NCBI GenBank assembly: GCA_002494135.1 | Contig: DLBG01000084.1 | Span: forward strand, 1-5,351 | Direction of reading: 5' to 3' | DNA: 5,351 bases | Source: Lachnospiraceae bacterium UBA7027 | Lineage (GTDB): Bacteria > Bacillota > Clostridia > Lachnospirales > Lachnospiraceae | Shown here: one piece after another, positions 1-5,351 of the stretch | Numbering within the stretch: position 1 is the first letter of the stretch | Layout of the letters: each line of letters opens with the position of its first letter | Made by a program: the position numbers and the translations under genes | The notes under the pieces: generated by a model | What the model was told of the DNA's origin: nothing | Seen by the model: only the letters and a program-made list of their open reading frames with translations | Databases searched by the model: none

Positions 1-1154
1 GTCAGCAGATGATTGCTGGCAAGACTGATTTTACGAAGACTGTCCTCCGTGGATTTCACATCTCCGAGATTCTTCTCGGCTATGGTCGTAAGACCGATGA
101 TGGCATTCATGGGGGTACGGATGTCATGAGACATCGTGGAGAGGAAATCGGTCTTTGCCTTATTGGCGAACTCCGCTTCTCTTGCCGCAACAATAAGACG
201 TTTATTCAAAAGCATCATGAAACACATGTCGCTGATAAACAGAATCAGAAGACCTGCGGAAACGACTCCGAACAAAAGCCAGTTCTCTTTCTCAAGATTT
301 AAGTCTTTCGCCGGCACGATGCTGAGCATTGTCCATCCGTAGGTGGCATCCACGGGAGTGAAGGCCAGTATGCATTCCTCGCCGTGCGAATTCATCATGG
401 AAAAAGAGCCCGTCGAGGACGTAATTCGTTCAAACAGCTGCTTCGCCGACTCCGGTTCCGTCGGGTTATAGGATTTGTAAAACTCCATAAAGTTGGAGTT
501 CTTATAATTGCCGCCCTTAATGATATAATTGCCGTCGGCATCAATCATTGCCAGTTCGGCATTCACAAGTTCCGTCTGCGGGAAAACCCATTTCTGTTCC
601 AGTTCCGAGATGGGAATGACACGAAGAAGAATCGCATCCCTTAAGGTCCTGCTTTCGGCATCGTACAGTTTAATGTTATTGGCAAATGCCAATGACTGCT
701 CCCCGTTCATCGGATTGGTATAAGCGCGGGTAACGTTAATCGATTCTCCGATTTCATCGCACTTCATGTTCTTTAAAACATCCATCCATTCGTAAGAAAC
801 CGCATATTCGGCATTAGTTCCCTGTTTCGGCCGCGTGGAAAGTCCGGTAAGCGTGTCGGCATAAATCAGATGTGCCGAAGTAAACGTAAGCACATGAGAC
901 GCTCTGATATACTCGGTTGCATCTTCTAAGGACATGTTGTTGTTATTGATATAACGTGCCCATATATCGCAGATATTCTGCTCTCCTTCGAGATAGTTCT
1001 CCGTCACCTGTTCCATGGTGACCGTCGTATTTTCAAAGTTCTCAATCTGCCGTCTGTAAGAATCCCGGTTCGAGATTGCGGAGTAAAGAACAACGAAAGT
1101 CAGTATGGAAGCCATAATGACCACATTGAGCATGATAATGAATACTTTTTTCAT
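1..1154 (-). CDS. Cache-domain sensor histidine kinase, N-terminal part (3' end cut by window edge)
   Basis: This gene encodes the first 384 residues of a membrane sensor kinase; the frame stays open to base 1, so the ATP-binding domain and anything after it lie outside. Residues 4-26 form a transmembrane helix after MKK. Residues about 27-290 are an extracytoplasmic sensor resembling a double Cache domain, with a membrane-proximal AMIDADGNYII segment (202-212) and the typical closing GWTMLSIVP (273-281). A second helix spans 292-316. A short linker leads into the HisKA H-box, TDFLSTMSHDIRTPMNAIIG, where His343 is the predicted phosphorylation site. The second dimerisation helix is entered at about 372-384. 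ATG at 1152-1154 is chosen because AAAGGA lies 8 bases upstream. It follows the zinc-ribbon gene by 40 bases with no visible terminator, so the two are probably co-transcribed. In Clostridia such proteins are often hybrid kinases with C-terminal receiver domains, but that cannot be seen here. The ligand is unknown; small carboxylates or amino acids are common for Cache sensors. Confidence 0.93.
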   Translation of the reverse strand, partial: MKKVFIIMLNVVIMASILTFVVLYSAISNRDSYRRQIENFENTTVTMEQVTENYLEGEQNICDIWARYINNNNMSLEDATEYIRASHVLTFTSAHLIYADTLTGLSTRPKQGTNAEYAVSYEWMDVLKNMKCDEIGESINVTRAYTNPMNGEQSLAFANNIKLYDAESRTLRDAILLRVIPISELEQKWVFPQTELVNAELAMIDADGNYIIKGGNYKNSNFMEFYKSYNPTEPESAKQLFERITSSTGSFSMMNSHGEECILAFTPVDATYGWTMLSIVPAKDLNLEKENWLLFGVVSAGLLILFISDMCFMMLLNKRLIVAAREAEFANKAKTDFLSTMSHDIRTPMNAIIGLTTIAEKNLGDVKSTEDSLRKISLASNHLL

Positions 1155-1194
1155 ATCGATTATCCTTTCTTTACCCCTTTCGGTGGTTTTACTG

Positions 1195-2289
1195 TCAACG
1201 GCGTACTTTTCTGGGCGGTAAAGCCGGCTTGCCGAAAAGTTTTTCCAGTTCTTTTACCGTCTGCTCCGCATGTTCAATCTGCGGCTTGGATGTACTTGAG
1301 AAAAACCTGGTAGGAATCTTATCCAACGTAAATACTTCCGCATTCAGGTACGGATCATCAACCGCAAGTACAATGGAATTGTAATCGGTATATCTCCATC
1401 TTCCGAAGGAATCGTCACTTCCATCCTCGTATTCATAGATTTTCTCGTAGCAGACACCCTTCACGGCACTGTACGGATAAACCAGACCGCTGGGGCAGCC
1501 GACTCTGGCGCTGTTATAAACGTTTCTCGGAACTTCCACAACACGAAACAGTAAATTTGCCTCGTCCAGTTCCAGGGCCCCGTCGCATATGGTTTTGGTC
1601 GGAGTAAAATTCGCGTACCGGGCTTTATTCTCATTAAGATGTGCAAGGCGGTCTTCCAGATCCTTTGATGACAATTTTAATTCTCTGATTGCATCTTCGT
1701 CTCTGCAGCAGAGAACCGTATCATTCTCCTTTACGTTCATGGGATCCGATAATCTTTTCGGAAGCATGGATTTATATTTCTTCTCGCATTCGGCACAGAT
1801 TACTCCGTCCGAAAGTTTAATCAGCGAGTAACCCTCTCTTCTGTTTCTTTTACAATAAATGCAGTAATGCCACTGTGCATTCGGATCCGCTGCGGCTCTT
1901 TCTTCCTTGAAACTTTCCCCGAGGATTTTTTCGGCGCCCAGCAATCCTTTTGATACAACGCTCATTTCATACATGGTTCCGATGACTCCGAAAAGTCCGC
2001 CGCATAAAAGATTTACCACAATAAATGCCTTATCGCGTCGGTACAGGGATTCATAAAATGAATAAATCTCCTTTACGTCTGCTTCGCCGCTTTCAATCCG
2101 CTTTCTGAATTTGCTTACCTTTAATGCAAAGATGAGGTTTACCACGATCATCGCAAGCATAAGGATTCCGTATCCGACAAAGCACATGACGATACCGACA
2201 ATCAGAAGGTATGCAAACACACCGATCCAGACAAGAAAGCTTGTTTTCAGTTTCTTGATCTGCTCCTGTTTAAACGCTTCCTCTTCCAT
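1195..2289 (-). CDS. Membrane protein with DUF4428-like zinc ribbon
   Basis: The product has 364 residues and no assigned function. After a charged N-terminus come two hydrophobic helices (about 17-37 and 39-57), a basic turn (SKFRKR), then a third glycine-rich hydrophobic segment (88-107, containing GGLFGVIG). Residues 143-168 hold a treble-clef or zinc-ribbon pattern, CIYC (Cys143, Cys146) and CAEC (Cys165, Cys168), with LSDG just before the second pair. This resembles the DUF4428 ribbon. Residues 230-330 look like the beta-rich domain that often follows such ribbons, with CDGALELDEANLLFRVVEV then a YPYSAVKGVCYEKIYEYEDG segment. The C-terminus is a short helix and a basic tail (PPRKVRR). 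ATG is supported by AAAAGGGG 6 bases upstream. It begins a probable two-gene unit with the sensor kinase, under the extended -10 promoter upstream. The zinc-ribbon call is good from the cysteine spacing; the DUF4428 name is from memory and less certain. Confidence 0.88.
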   Translation of the reverse strand: MEEEAFKQEQIKKLKTSFLVWIGVFAYLLIVGIVMCFVGYGILMLAMIVVNLIFALKVSKFRKRIESGEADVKEIYSFYESLYRRDKAFIVVNLLCGGLFGVIGTMYEMSVVSKGLLGAEKILGESFKEERAAADPNAQWHYCIYCKRNRREGYSLIKLSDGVICAECEKKYKSMLPKRLSDPMNVKENDTVLCCRDEDAIRELKLSSKDLEDRLAHLNENKARYANFTPTKTICDGALELDEANLLFRVVEVPRNVYNSARVGCPSGLVYPYSAVKGVCYEKIYEYEDGSDDSFGRWRYTDYNSIVLAVDDPYLNAEVFTLDKIPTRFFSSTSKPQIEHAEQTVKELEKLFGKPALPPRKVRR

Positions 2290-2328
2290 TTTTGTCCCCT
2301 TTTACAAAAATAAAATACTGACTTAATT

Positions 2329-2337
2329 ATTATAACA
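2329..2337 (-). promoter_or_regulatory. Extended -10 promoter for the zinc-ribbon/kinase unit
   Basis: The minus strand reads TGTTATAAT, a perfect extended -10 box (TG-n-TATAAT). A start site about 7 bases downstream would give a leader of roughly 30 bases before the ATG at 2289. No good -35 hexamer is present at 16-18 bases upstream; that region is occupied by the 9-bp inverted repeat, which could therefore act as an operator. Extended -10 promoters often manage without a strong -35 box. This is a sequence match only. Confidence 0.6.
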
Positions 2338-2368
2338 CAAAAGCCGTTTTATCTCTCGTGATAAAACG
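2338..2368 (-). terminator. Inverted repeat after the transporter gene, probable intrinsic terminator
   Basis: The minus strand has CGTTTTATC, a six-base loop ACGAGA, then GATAAAACG: a perfect 9-bp stem (2346-2368) starting 2 bases after the TAG stop of the transporter. It is followed by GCTTTTGTGTT, a short and interrupted T tract. Position and shape suggest a rho-independent terminator, but the stem is AT-rich and the tail poor, so it may leak. Because it also covers the -35 region of the next promoter, a repressor or activator site is the main alternative. Confidence 0.45.
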
Positions 2369-2370
2369 TA

Positions 2371-3726
2371 CTATCCGAAAAACAGTCCCGAAATCAGAAT
2401 GAGCAGAATCAGTACCGGAAGTACAAACTTAAAGTACGGAATCATCGCTTTCCCGAGTCTGATTCCTTTTCCGGTATTGGCTTCCCGTAAGAACGAATCG
2501 GCTCTCCAGCCGAAACTGTATACACTAAACAGCACAAACGTAAGCGATCCGAATGGCAGTAACAGATTACTTACCAGAAAATCCTCCATTTCCAGCACAT
2601 TCTTTCCTCCGATTCGGAACTGTTCCCAAAGATTGAATCCGAGGATACAGGGGATGCTGAATACCAGAAGAAATGCCCCGTTAATCAGCACCGATTTTAC
2701 ACGGCTTATTTTGTAATTATCCATCATCGATCCGACAAGATTCTCCGATACGGCCGTAACCGTGGAGAAGCTTGCGAATGTCATAAAGAGAAAGAATAAG
2801 GCCCCCCAGATCCTTCCACCTTTCATGTCGGCAAACACACAGGGAAGCGTTACAAAAATAAGCGACGGTCCTTCCCCGGGTTCGATTCCGAATGAAAAGC
2901 ATGCCGGAAAGATAATCAGCCCCGAAACAATGGCCACAAATGTATCGAGCACGCAGATTTTCGCCGCTTCGCCCGCCAGAGAGTCTTTCTTTGACATATA
3001 GCTTCCGAATACTTCCATGGCACCGATTCCGAGACTTAATGTGAAAAATGCCTGCGTCATTGCTGCCGTAATGATGTGAAAAAAGCCCGTTTCCTTTACG
3101 GCGGAGAGATTCGGAAGCAGATAAAAGCGGATGCCCTCTCCCGCATTTTTAAGCGAAATACTTTTTCCTGCCAGAATCACAATCAAAAGCAAAAGCGCAA
3201 CCATCATGTATTTATTGACCGTTTCCAGACCGTTTTTGACTCCCGGACTGATAACCAGAAATCCGACAACAACGATGATTGCCATGGCAAGAATCATTTC
3301 CGCGGGATTCGCAAGCATTTCGCCAAAAATTACGGCAATCTGCTCTCCGCCCGCACCATCAAACGTGCCGGTTGCAAACTTCCAGAAATATAAAAGCATC
3401 CAGCCCGCAACGGTCGTGTAATACATCATCAGAAGATAGCAGCCTGCAAGACAGAACCAGCCGTGGATATGCCATTTATGGCCTTTCTTTTCAAGCGCCT
3501 TATAACCCTGTACGATGGTTTTCCCGCTCGCACGGCCGATTGCCAGTTCCATGGTCAGAATCGGAATTCCAAGAAGCACAAGAAAAAGCAGATAAAACAA
3601 CACAAAAAGGCCGCCACCGTTCTGCCCGGCAACATACGGAAACTTCCATACATTGCCGATACCGATGGCGCAGCCTGCACTGACCAGAAGAAATCCTATT
3701 CTGCTTTGAAAAGTTTCCCGTTCCAT
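2371..3726 (-). CDS. Sodium-dependent transporter, NSS (SNF/SLC6) family
   Basis: This 451-residue membrane protein is a sodium:amino-acid-type symporter with the LeuT fold. The family signature is clear in helix 1 and the following loop: GCAIGIGNVWKFPY (18-31), NGGG (36-39), then ELAIGR (60-65). Tyr102-Tyr103 in helix 3 match the substrate-gating tyrosine region of LeuT. The unwound helix 6 reads QAFFTLSLGIG (225-235), keeping the FTLSLG core that binds substrate and sodium. Ser321-Thr322 in helix 8 fall at the Na2 site. Asp261 at the start of helix 7 is in the region where bacterial members carry an acid that replaces the chloride needed by animal relatives (inferred by alignment from memory). 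I count 11 helices, as in MhsT-type bacterial members, so the length is complete. The substrate cannot be read off; tryptophan, tyrosine or branched-chain amino acids are typical. It starts 15 bases after the small membrane-protein gene, with an in-frame TAA just upstream that fixes the ATG. AAGGG lies only 1 base before the ATG, so translation may depend on coupling. Confidence 0.95.
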   Translation of the reverse strand: MERETFQSRIGFLLVSAGCAIGIGNVWKFPYVAGQNGGGLFVLFYLLFLVLLGIPILTMELAIGRASGKTIVQGYKALEKKGHKWHIHGWFCLAGCYLLMMYYTTVAGWMLLYFWKFATGTFDGAGGEQIAVIFGEMLANPAEMILAMAIIVVVGFLVISPGVKNGLETVNKYMMVALLLLIVILAGKSISLKNAGEGIRFYLLPNLSAVKETGFFHIITAAMTQAFFTLSLGIGAMEVFGSYMSKKDSLAGEAAKICVLDTFVAIVSGLIIFPACFSFGIEPGEGPSLIFVTLPCVFADMKGGRIWGALFFLFMTFASFSTVTAVSENLVGSMMDNYKISRVKSVLINGAFLLVFSIPCILGFNLWEQFRIGGKNVLEMEDFLVSNLLLPFGSLTFVLFSVYSFGWRADSFLREANTGKGIRLGKAMIPYFKFVLPVLILLILISGLFFG

Positions 3727-3741
3727 ACCCTTAAACGATTC

Positions 3742-4101
3742 TTACGCTGCCGAAATCATCAGTAAAATGAAAATCGGAACAAGGGCAGGAAGCAGGCATG
3801 ATACGATGCTTATGATCGGCATCCAGATTTTTTTGAAATTCTTCGTAGCCAACCCGATAATCAGCATTACAATACCGCTTATTAAAGCAATTCCGCCCAA
3901 AATCCATGAAACCGCGGCAAACAGCATAAACCCTGCAATCCCCAGGACGGCTTCGTTTGTAACCGCATTTGCGGTTCCCCCGGTACCTGCAAAAAAGAGC
4001 ATGAATACCATCATCCCCACACTGAAAAGCGACAGTCCGGCAAATACCAGCGATACAATTGAACCGATTAAAAATCCTTTGGTTTTTTTATTCTGTTCCA
4101 T
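3742..4101 (-). CDS. Small membrane protein of unknown function (119 aa)
   Basis: I do not recognise a named family. The protein opens with a hydrophilic basic stretch (MEQNKKTKG), followed by a long hydrophobic helix (about 9-38), a short polar loop rich in Thr, Ala and Asn (40-50), a hydrophobic block at 51-85 that could be one long or two close helices, a basic turn (KNFKK, 87-91) and a last helix (92-116) ending at ISAA. Three or four spans are plausible. The layout is like the many small glycine- and isoleucine-rich membrane proteins of Firmicutes (DUF4190-like in style, without a firm match). The ATG is the only candidate because an in-frame TGA lies 9 bases upstream; the AGGAGG site is 14 bases away, longer than ideal. 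The transporter gene follows after only 15 bases, so co-expression is likely and an accessory role is possible, but nothing in the sequence proves it. Confidence 0.8.
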   Translation of the reverse strand: MEQNKKTKGFLIGSIVSLVFAGLSLFSVGMMVFMLFFAGTGGTANAVTNEAVLGIAGFMLFAAVSWILGGIALISGIVMLIIGLATKNFKKIWMPIISIVSCLLPALVPIFILLMISAA

Positions 4102-4115
4102 GATTGTTCTTCATT

Positions 4116-4121
4116 CCTCCT
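4116..4121 (-). promoter_or_regulatory. Ribosome binding site of the 119-residue membrane protein
   Basis: AGGAGG on the minus strand is a perfect Shine-Dalgarno core, but it sits 14 bases before the ATG at 4101. An in-frame stop (4111-4113) between the two leaves no earlier start, so the ATG call stands. The long spacing may lower translation. Confidence 0.6.
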
Positions 4122-4126
4122 CATTC

Positions 4127-4154
4127 TTTCCGGATTTATATGTATTTCCGGAAA
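4127..4154. repeat. Duplicated TTTCCGGA motif, candidate operator
   Basis: TTTCCGGA occurs at 4127-4134 and again at 4145-4152, starting 18 bases apart. Because TCCGGA is itself palindromic, the same bases also form an 8-bp inverted repeat (TTTCCGGA ... TCCGGAAA, 4127-4134 with 4147-4154) around a 12-base AT-rich centre. No T tract follows on either strand, so it is unlikely to be a terminator. It lies just downstream of the predicted start site of the promoter at 4165-4194, a typical place for a repressor site. A leader hairpin is the other reading. Confidence 0.4.
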
Positions 4155-4164
4155 AAACAATACT

Positions 4165-4194
4165 ATTATACCTGCAATCCGGCGTTTTTTGCAA
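4165..4194 (-). promoter_or_regulatory. Candidate sigma-A promoter for the small membrane protein and transporter
   Basis: On the minus strand TTGCAA (4189-4194, four of six matches to TTGACA) is followed after 18 bases by a perfect TATAAT (4165-4170). The -10 box contains the TAA stop of the upstream four-helix protein gene. Transcription would begin near 4158, about 57 bases before the ATG at 4101. If real, the small membrane protein and transporter can be expressed independently of the glycosidase unit. Confidence 0.5.
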
Positions 4195-4564
4195 TCCATA
4201 CAATGACCGATGCTGCGGCAAAGATACCTGCCAGAACCGGATATACGATTAACCGGTGATTCGTCGTACCGTATATTTCCAAAGCGCCCTTTAAAATACA
4301 GCCCACGGTAAGCGTTGCAACACCAAAGTTCCACAGCCTTCCGGATGCCTCGGGAATCATCTCTGCGTCCCGCATTCTAAGAAACACACCCGGAATCACG
4401 CTCAGAATAAGCGGCAGAAGAAATGCATAAATCATATATCCCGAATATACGCCATGACCGAAATGTTCATAGATTCCGCCGAAAATCGCGCATCCTGCGC
4501 AAACAATCAGTCCGGTAAGAATTCTTTGTAACCCTGCTTTCTCATTCCTGTTCGATGTAGACAA
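4166..4564 (-). CDS. Conserved four-helix membrane protein of unknown function, TTG start
   Basis: The 132-residue product is nearly all membrane: helices at about 15-32, 40-63, 77-98 and 104-124, with a short polar N-terminus containing Arg and Lys. Between helices 1 and 2 is IYEHFGHGVYSGYM (31-44), and after helix 3 comes ALEIYGTTNHR (94-104); both look like conserved signature loops with His, Tyr and polar residues on what is likely the same side of the membrane. I recall similar uncharacterised proteins in Lachnospiraceae with these loops but cannot name a family or function. The first codon is TTG (4562-4564), not ATG: AAAGGAG lies 11 bases upstream and an in-frame TGA (4571-4573) excludes an earlier start; the next in-frame Met (residue 44) is inside helix 2. 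The gene overlaps the end of the glycosidase gene by 23 bases in another frame, which points to coupled translation and to a shared role at the cell envelope (inference). Confidence 0.82.
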   Translation of the reverse strand: MSTSNRNEKAGLQRILTGLIVCAGCAIFGGIYEHFGHGVYSGYMIYAFLLPLILSVIPGVFLRMRDAEMIPEASGRLWNFGVATLTVGCILKGALEIYGTTNHRLIVYPVLAGIFAAASVIVWIAKNAGLQV

Positions 4565-5351
4565 TGTCGCTCACACTCCTTTCGTTCGAATGCCTTCCGT
4601 TTGCGGGAGTATTCACGATTTGCCCTTCGTATACCATGGTGGAAGATCCTCCGCCATCCAGATTGTAAGCAGTCTTTACTCCCAGTCCCTCCATGAATCC
4701 GGCAAGTTCATATAAGCTTAAACCCCTGCTTTCATCGGTCCTTCCGTCCGAAACCACGAATACATAGTGATTGCTGTCAATCATTCCGATTGCGGTCCGG
4801 GGATTGCTTGCCATCGCACGACCGACTTCGTCGTTTTGATCCACCAGATATTCTCCGTCCTGCAGAAGTCCCGGTCCGAAGGAGAATGCCTGCCAGACCC
4901 CTGCCTGCAGCAATTCTTCTGCGGAAACTTCATCCGGATCCACGATTTCCATATGCCCGTCCGCATAAATACACAGAACATCCTCGTCCGACGGCGTGTC
5001 GCGGTATAAAACTCCGTTCCGGATCACGTATCCGCGCTCTCTCGCCCCGTAATAATCCCCGTTAATTGCAAGTACGGCATTCTTGTTTTCCGCAATCCGG
5101 GATGTTTTGTCCGTGATTTTTCTTCCGTACGTATCCTGCGCAAACGCGGTTTTTAAGGATTCCACCGAGTCAAAAACGATATCCGCCACATAGATGTCCG
5201 TATCGTTTACGCGATAGGTCGCAAGGGTGATTTGGGGCGAAGCGGATATTTCTTCCGATTCCGGTGTTTCATCTGCCTTTGATGCTTCTTCCGCTTCCGG
5301 TTCATTGACCGCCTCGGACAATGCTTCGCTTTCTTCTTGCAGCGCAGTAAT
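4542..5351 (-). CDS. Phosphodiester glycosidase (NAGPA domain), 5' end cut by window edge
   Basis: The visible 269 residues end a protein of the NAGPA/PF09992 family, which cleaves sugar-phosphate diester bonds; the animal member uncovers mannose-6-phosphate, while bacterial substrates are mostly unknown and may be wall or capsule sugar phosphates. The frame is open to base 5351, so the true start and any signal peptide or membrane anchor lie outside; a TTG at 5319-5321 is only an internal Leu codon. Numbering from the edge, residues 1-38 are an acidic Glu/Ala/Ser linker that would fit a spacer between a membrane anchor and the enzyme. The domain follows with AINGDYYG (95-102), FSFGPGLLQDGE (156-167), NPRTAIG (183-189), VVSDGR (199-204), NLDGGGSSTMVY (230-241) and ERSVSDIVYI (257-266), all family hallmarks; the Asp-Gly-Gly-Gly-Ser-Ser loop is part of the active-site region. 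The domain's C-terminus is complete. It is probably exported, and its last 23 bases overlap the next gene. Confidence 0.92.
   Translation of the reverse strand: MTALQEESEALSEAVNEPEAEEASKADETPESEEISASPQITLATYRVNDTDIYVADIVFDSVESLKTAFAQDTYGRKITDKTSRIAENKNAVLAINGDYYGARERGYVIRNGVLYRDTPSDEDVLCIYADGHMEIVDPDEVSAEELLQAGVWQAFSFGPGLLQDGEYLVDQNDEVGRAMASNPRTAIGMIDSNHYVFVVSDGRTDESRGLSLYELAGFMEGLGVKTAYNLDGGGSSTMVYEGQIVNTPANGRHSNERSVSDIVYIEQE
4576..4582 (-). promoter_or_regulatory. Ribosome binding site fixing the TTG start of the four-helix protein
   Basis: AAAGGAG on the minus strand lies within the last codons of the glycosidase gene, 11 bases before the TTG at 4564. No ATG or GTG is available in frame between the preceding stop and residue 44 of the protein, so this site is the main evidence for the TTG start. 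Confidence 0.65.

Noticed and set aside
9..723. Several plus-strand open frames at the left end
   Set aside because: The whole stretch is covered by the minus-strand sensor kinase with continuous recognisable domains; the plus frames are short, overlap each other and carry no motifs.
1155..1194. Possible terminator or promoter between the zinc-ribbon gene and the kinase gene
   Set aside because: Only a 3-bp pairing can be formed and there is no -10 match; apart from the kinase ribosome site the 40 bases hold nothing clear.
3076..3765. Plus-strand open frames of 96-134 codons opposite the transporter
   Set aside because: They are antisense to a clear NSS transporter with intact family motifs and show no coherent protein features of their own.
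4088..4114. Eight-codon mini-frame (ATG to TAA) overlapping the start of the 119-residue protein
   Set aside because: Its ATG is only 1 base after AGGAGG, too close for efficient initiation, and so short a frame can arise by chance; it would matter only if ribosome profiling showed initiation there.
4127..4154. Reading the TTTCCGGA inverted repeat as a terminator of the four-helix gene
   Set aside because: On the minus strand the T run comes before the stem rather than after it, and on the plus strand the stem is followed by A residues, so neither direction has a terminator tail.
3767..4252. Plus-strand open frame of 161 codons
   Set aside because: It lies antisense across the small membrane-protein gene and the end of the four-helix gene, has no ribosome site of note, and its composition (many Ile, Pro, Thr) is what antisense reading of hydrophobic genes gives.
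4068..4334. Minus-strand open frame of 88 codons overlapping the four-helix gene
   Set aside because: It is a shifted frame of the four-helix gene and the start of the 119-residue gene; it lacks a supported start and would conflict with both better-supported genes.
5319..5321. TTG as the start of the glycosidase gene
   Set aside because: The frame continues open to the window edge, no ribosome site precedes this codon, and a start here would leave a likely exported enzyme without a signal peptide.

Overview
The window looks like chromosomal DNA from a low-to-moderate-GC Gram-positive anaerobe of the Clostridia, most likely a Lachnospiraceae member. The grounds are purine-rich AGGAGG-type ribosome sites, sigma-A-like promoters, a Cache-domain sensor kinase of a style frequent in that family, and the style of the glycosidase and the four-helix protein beside it. 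The assignment rests on recognition of protein style, not on a search. All six genes lie on the minus strand, so transcription runs from high to low coordinates. Both edge genes are cut.

Layout in transcription order: (1) 5351-4542, a phosphodiester glycosidase (NAGPA/PF09992 type) lacking its N-terminus; (2) 4564-4166, an uncharacterised four-helix membrane protein starting at TTG inside the end of the glycosidase gene; (3) 4101-3742, a 119-residue membrane protein of unknown function; (4) 3726-2371, an 11-helix neurotransmitter:sodium symporter (NSS) family transporter; (5) 2289-1195, a membrane protein with a DUF4428-like CxxC...CxxC zinc ribbon; (6) 1154-1, the Cache sensor and start of the phospho-acceptor domain of a histidine kinase, cut by the left edge.

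The spacing suggests at least two transcription units. Genes 1-2 overlap and are probably translationally coupled. A candidate promoter sits at the end of gene 2, with its -10 box overlapping that gene's stop codon; it could drive genes 3-4 separately and is followed at once by a duplicated TTTCCGGA motif. A perfect 9-bp inverted repeat lies 2 bases after the transporter stop and is followed by an extended -10 promoter that probably drives genes 5-6. No gene-free stretch exceeds 82 bases. I saw no tRNA, rRNA, insertion sequence or CRISPR array.

The themes are envelope and signalling: an exported enzyme, small membrane proteins, an amino-acid-type sodium symporter, and a sensor kinase paired with a zinc-ribbon membrane protein. 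A direct functional link between the two units is only a guess. I did not find a convincing new defence or mobile system. The most useful leads are the two compact regulatory intergenic regions, the odd membrane topology of the zinc-ribbon protein and the orphan four-helix family next to the glycosidase.
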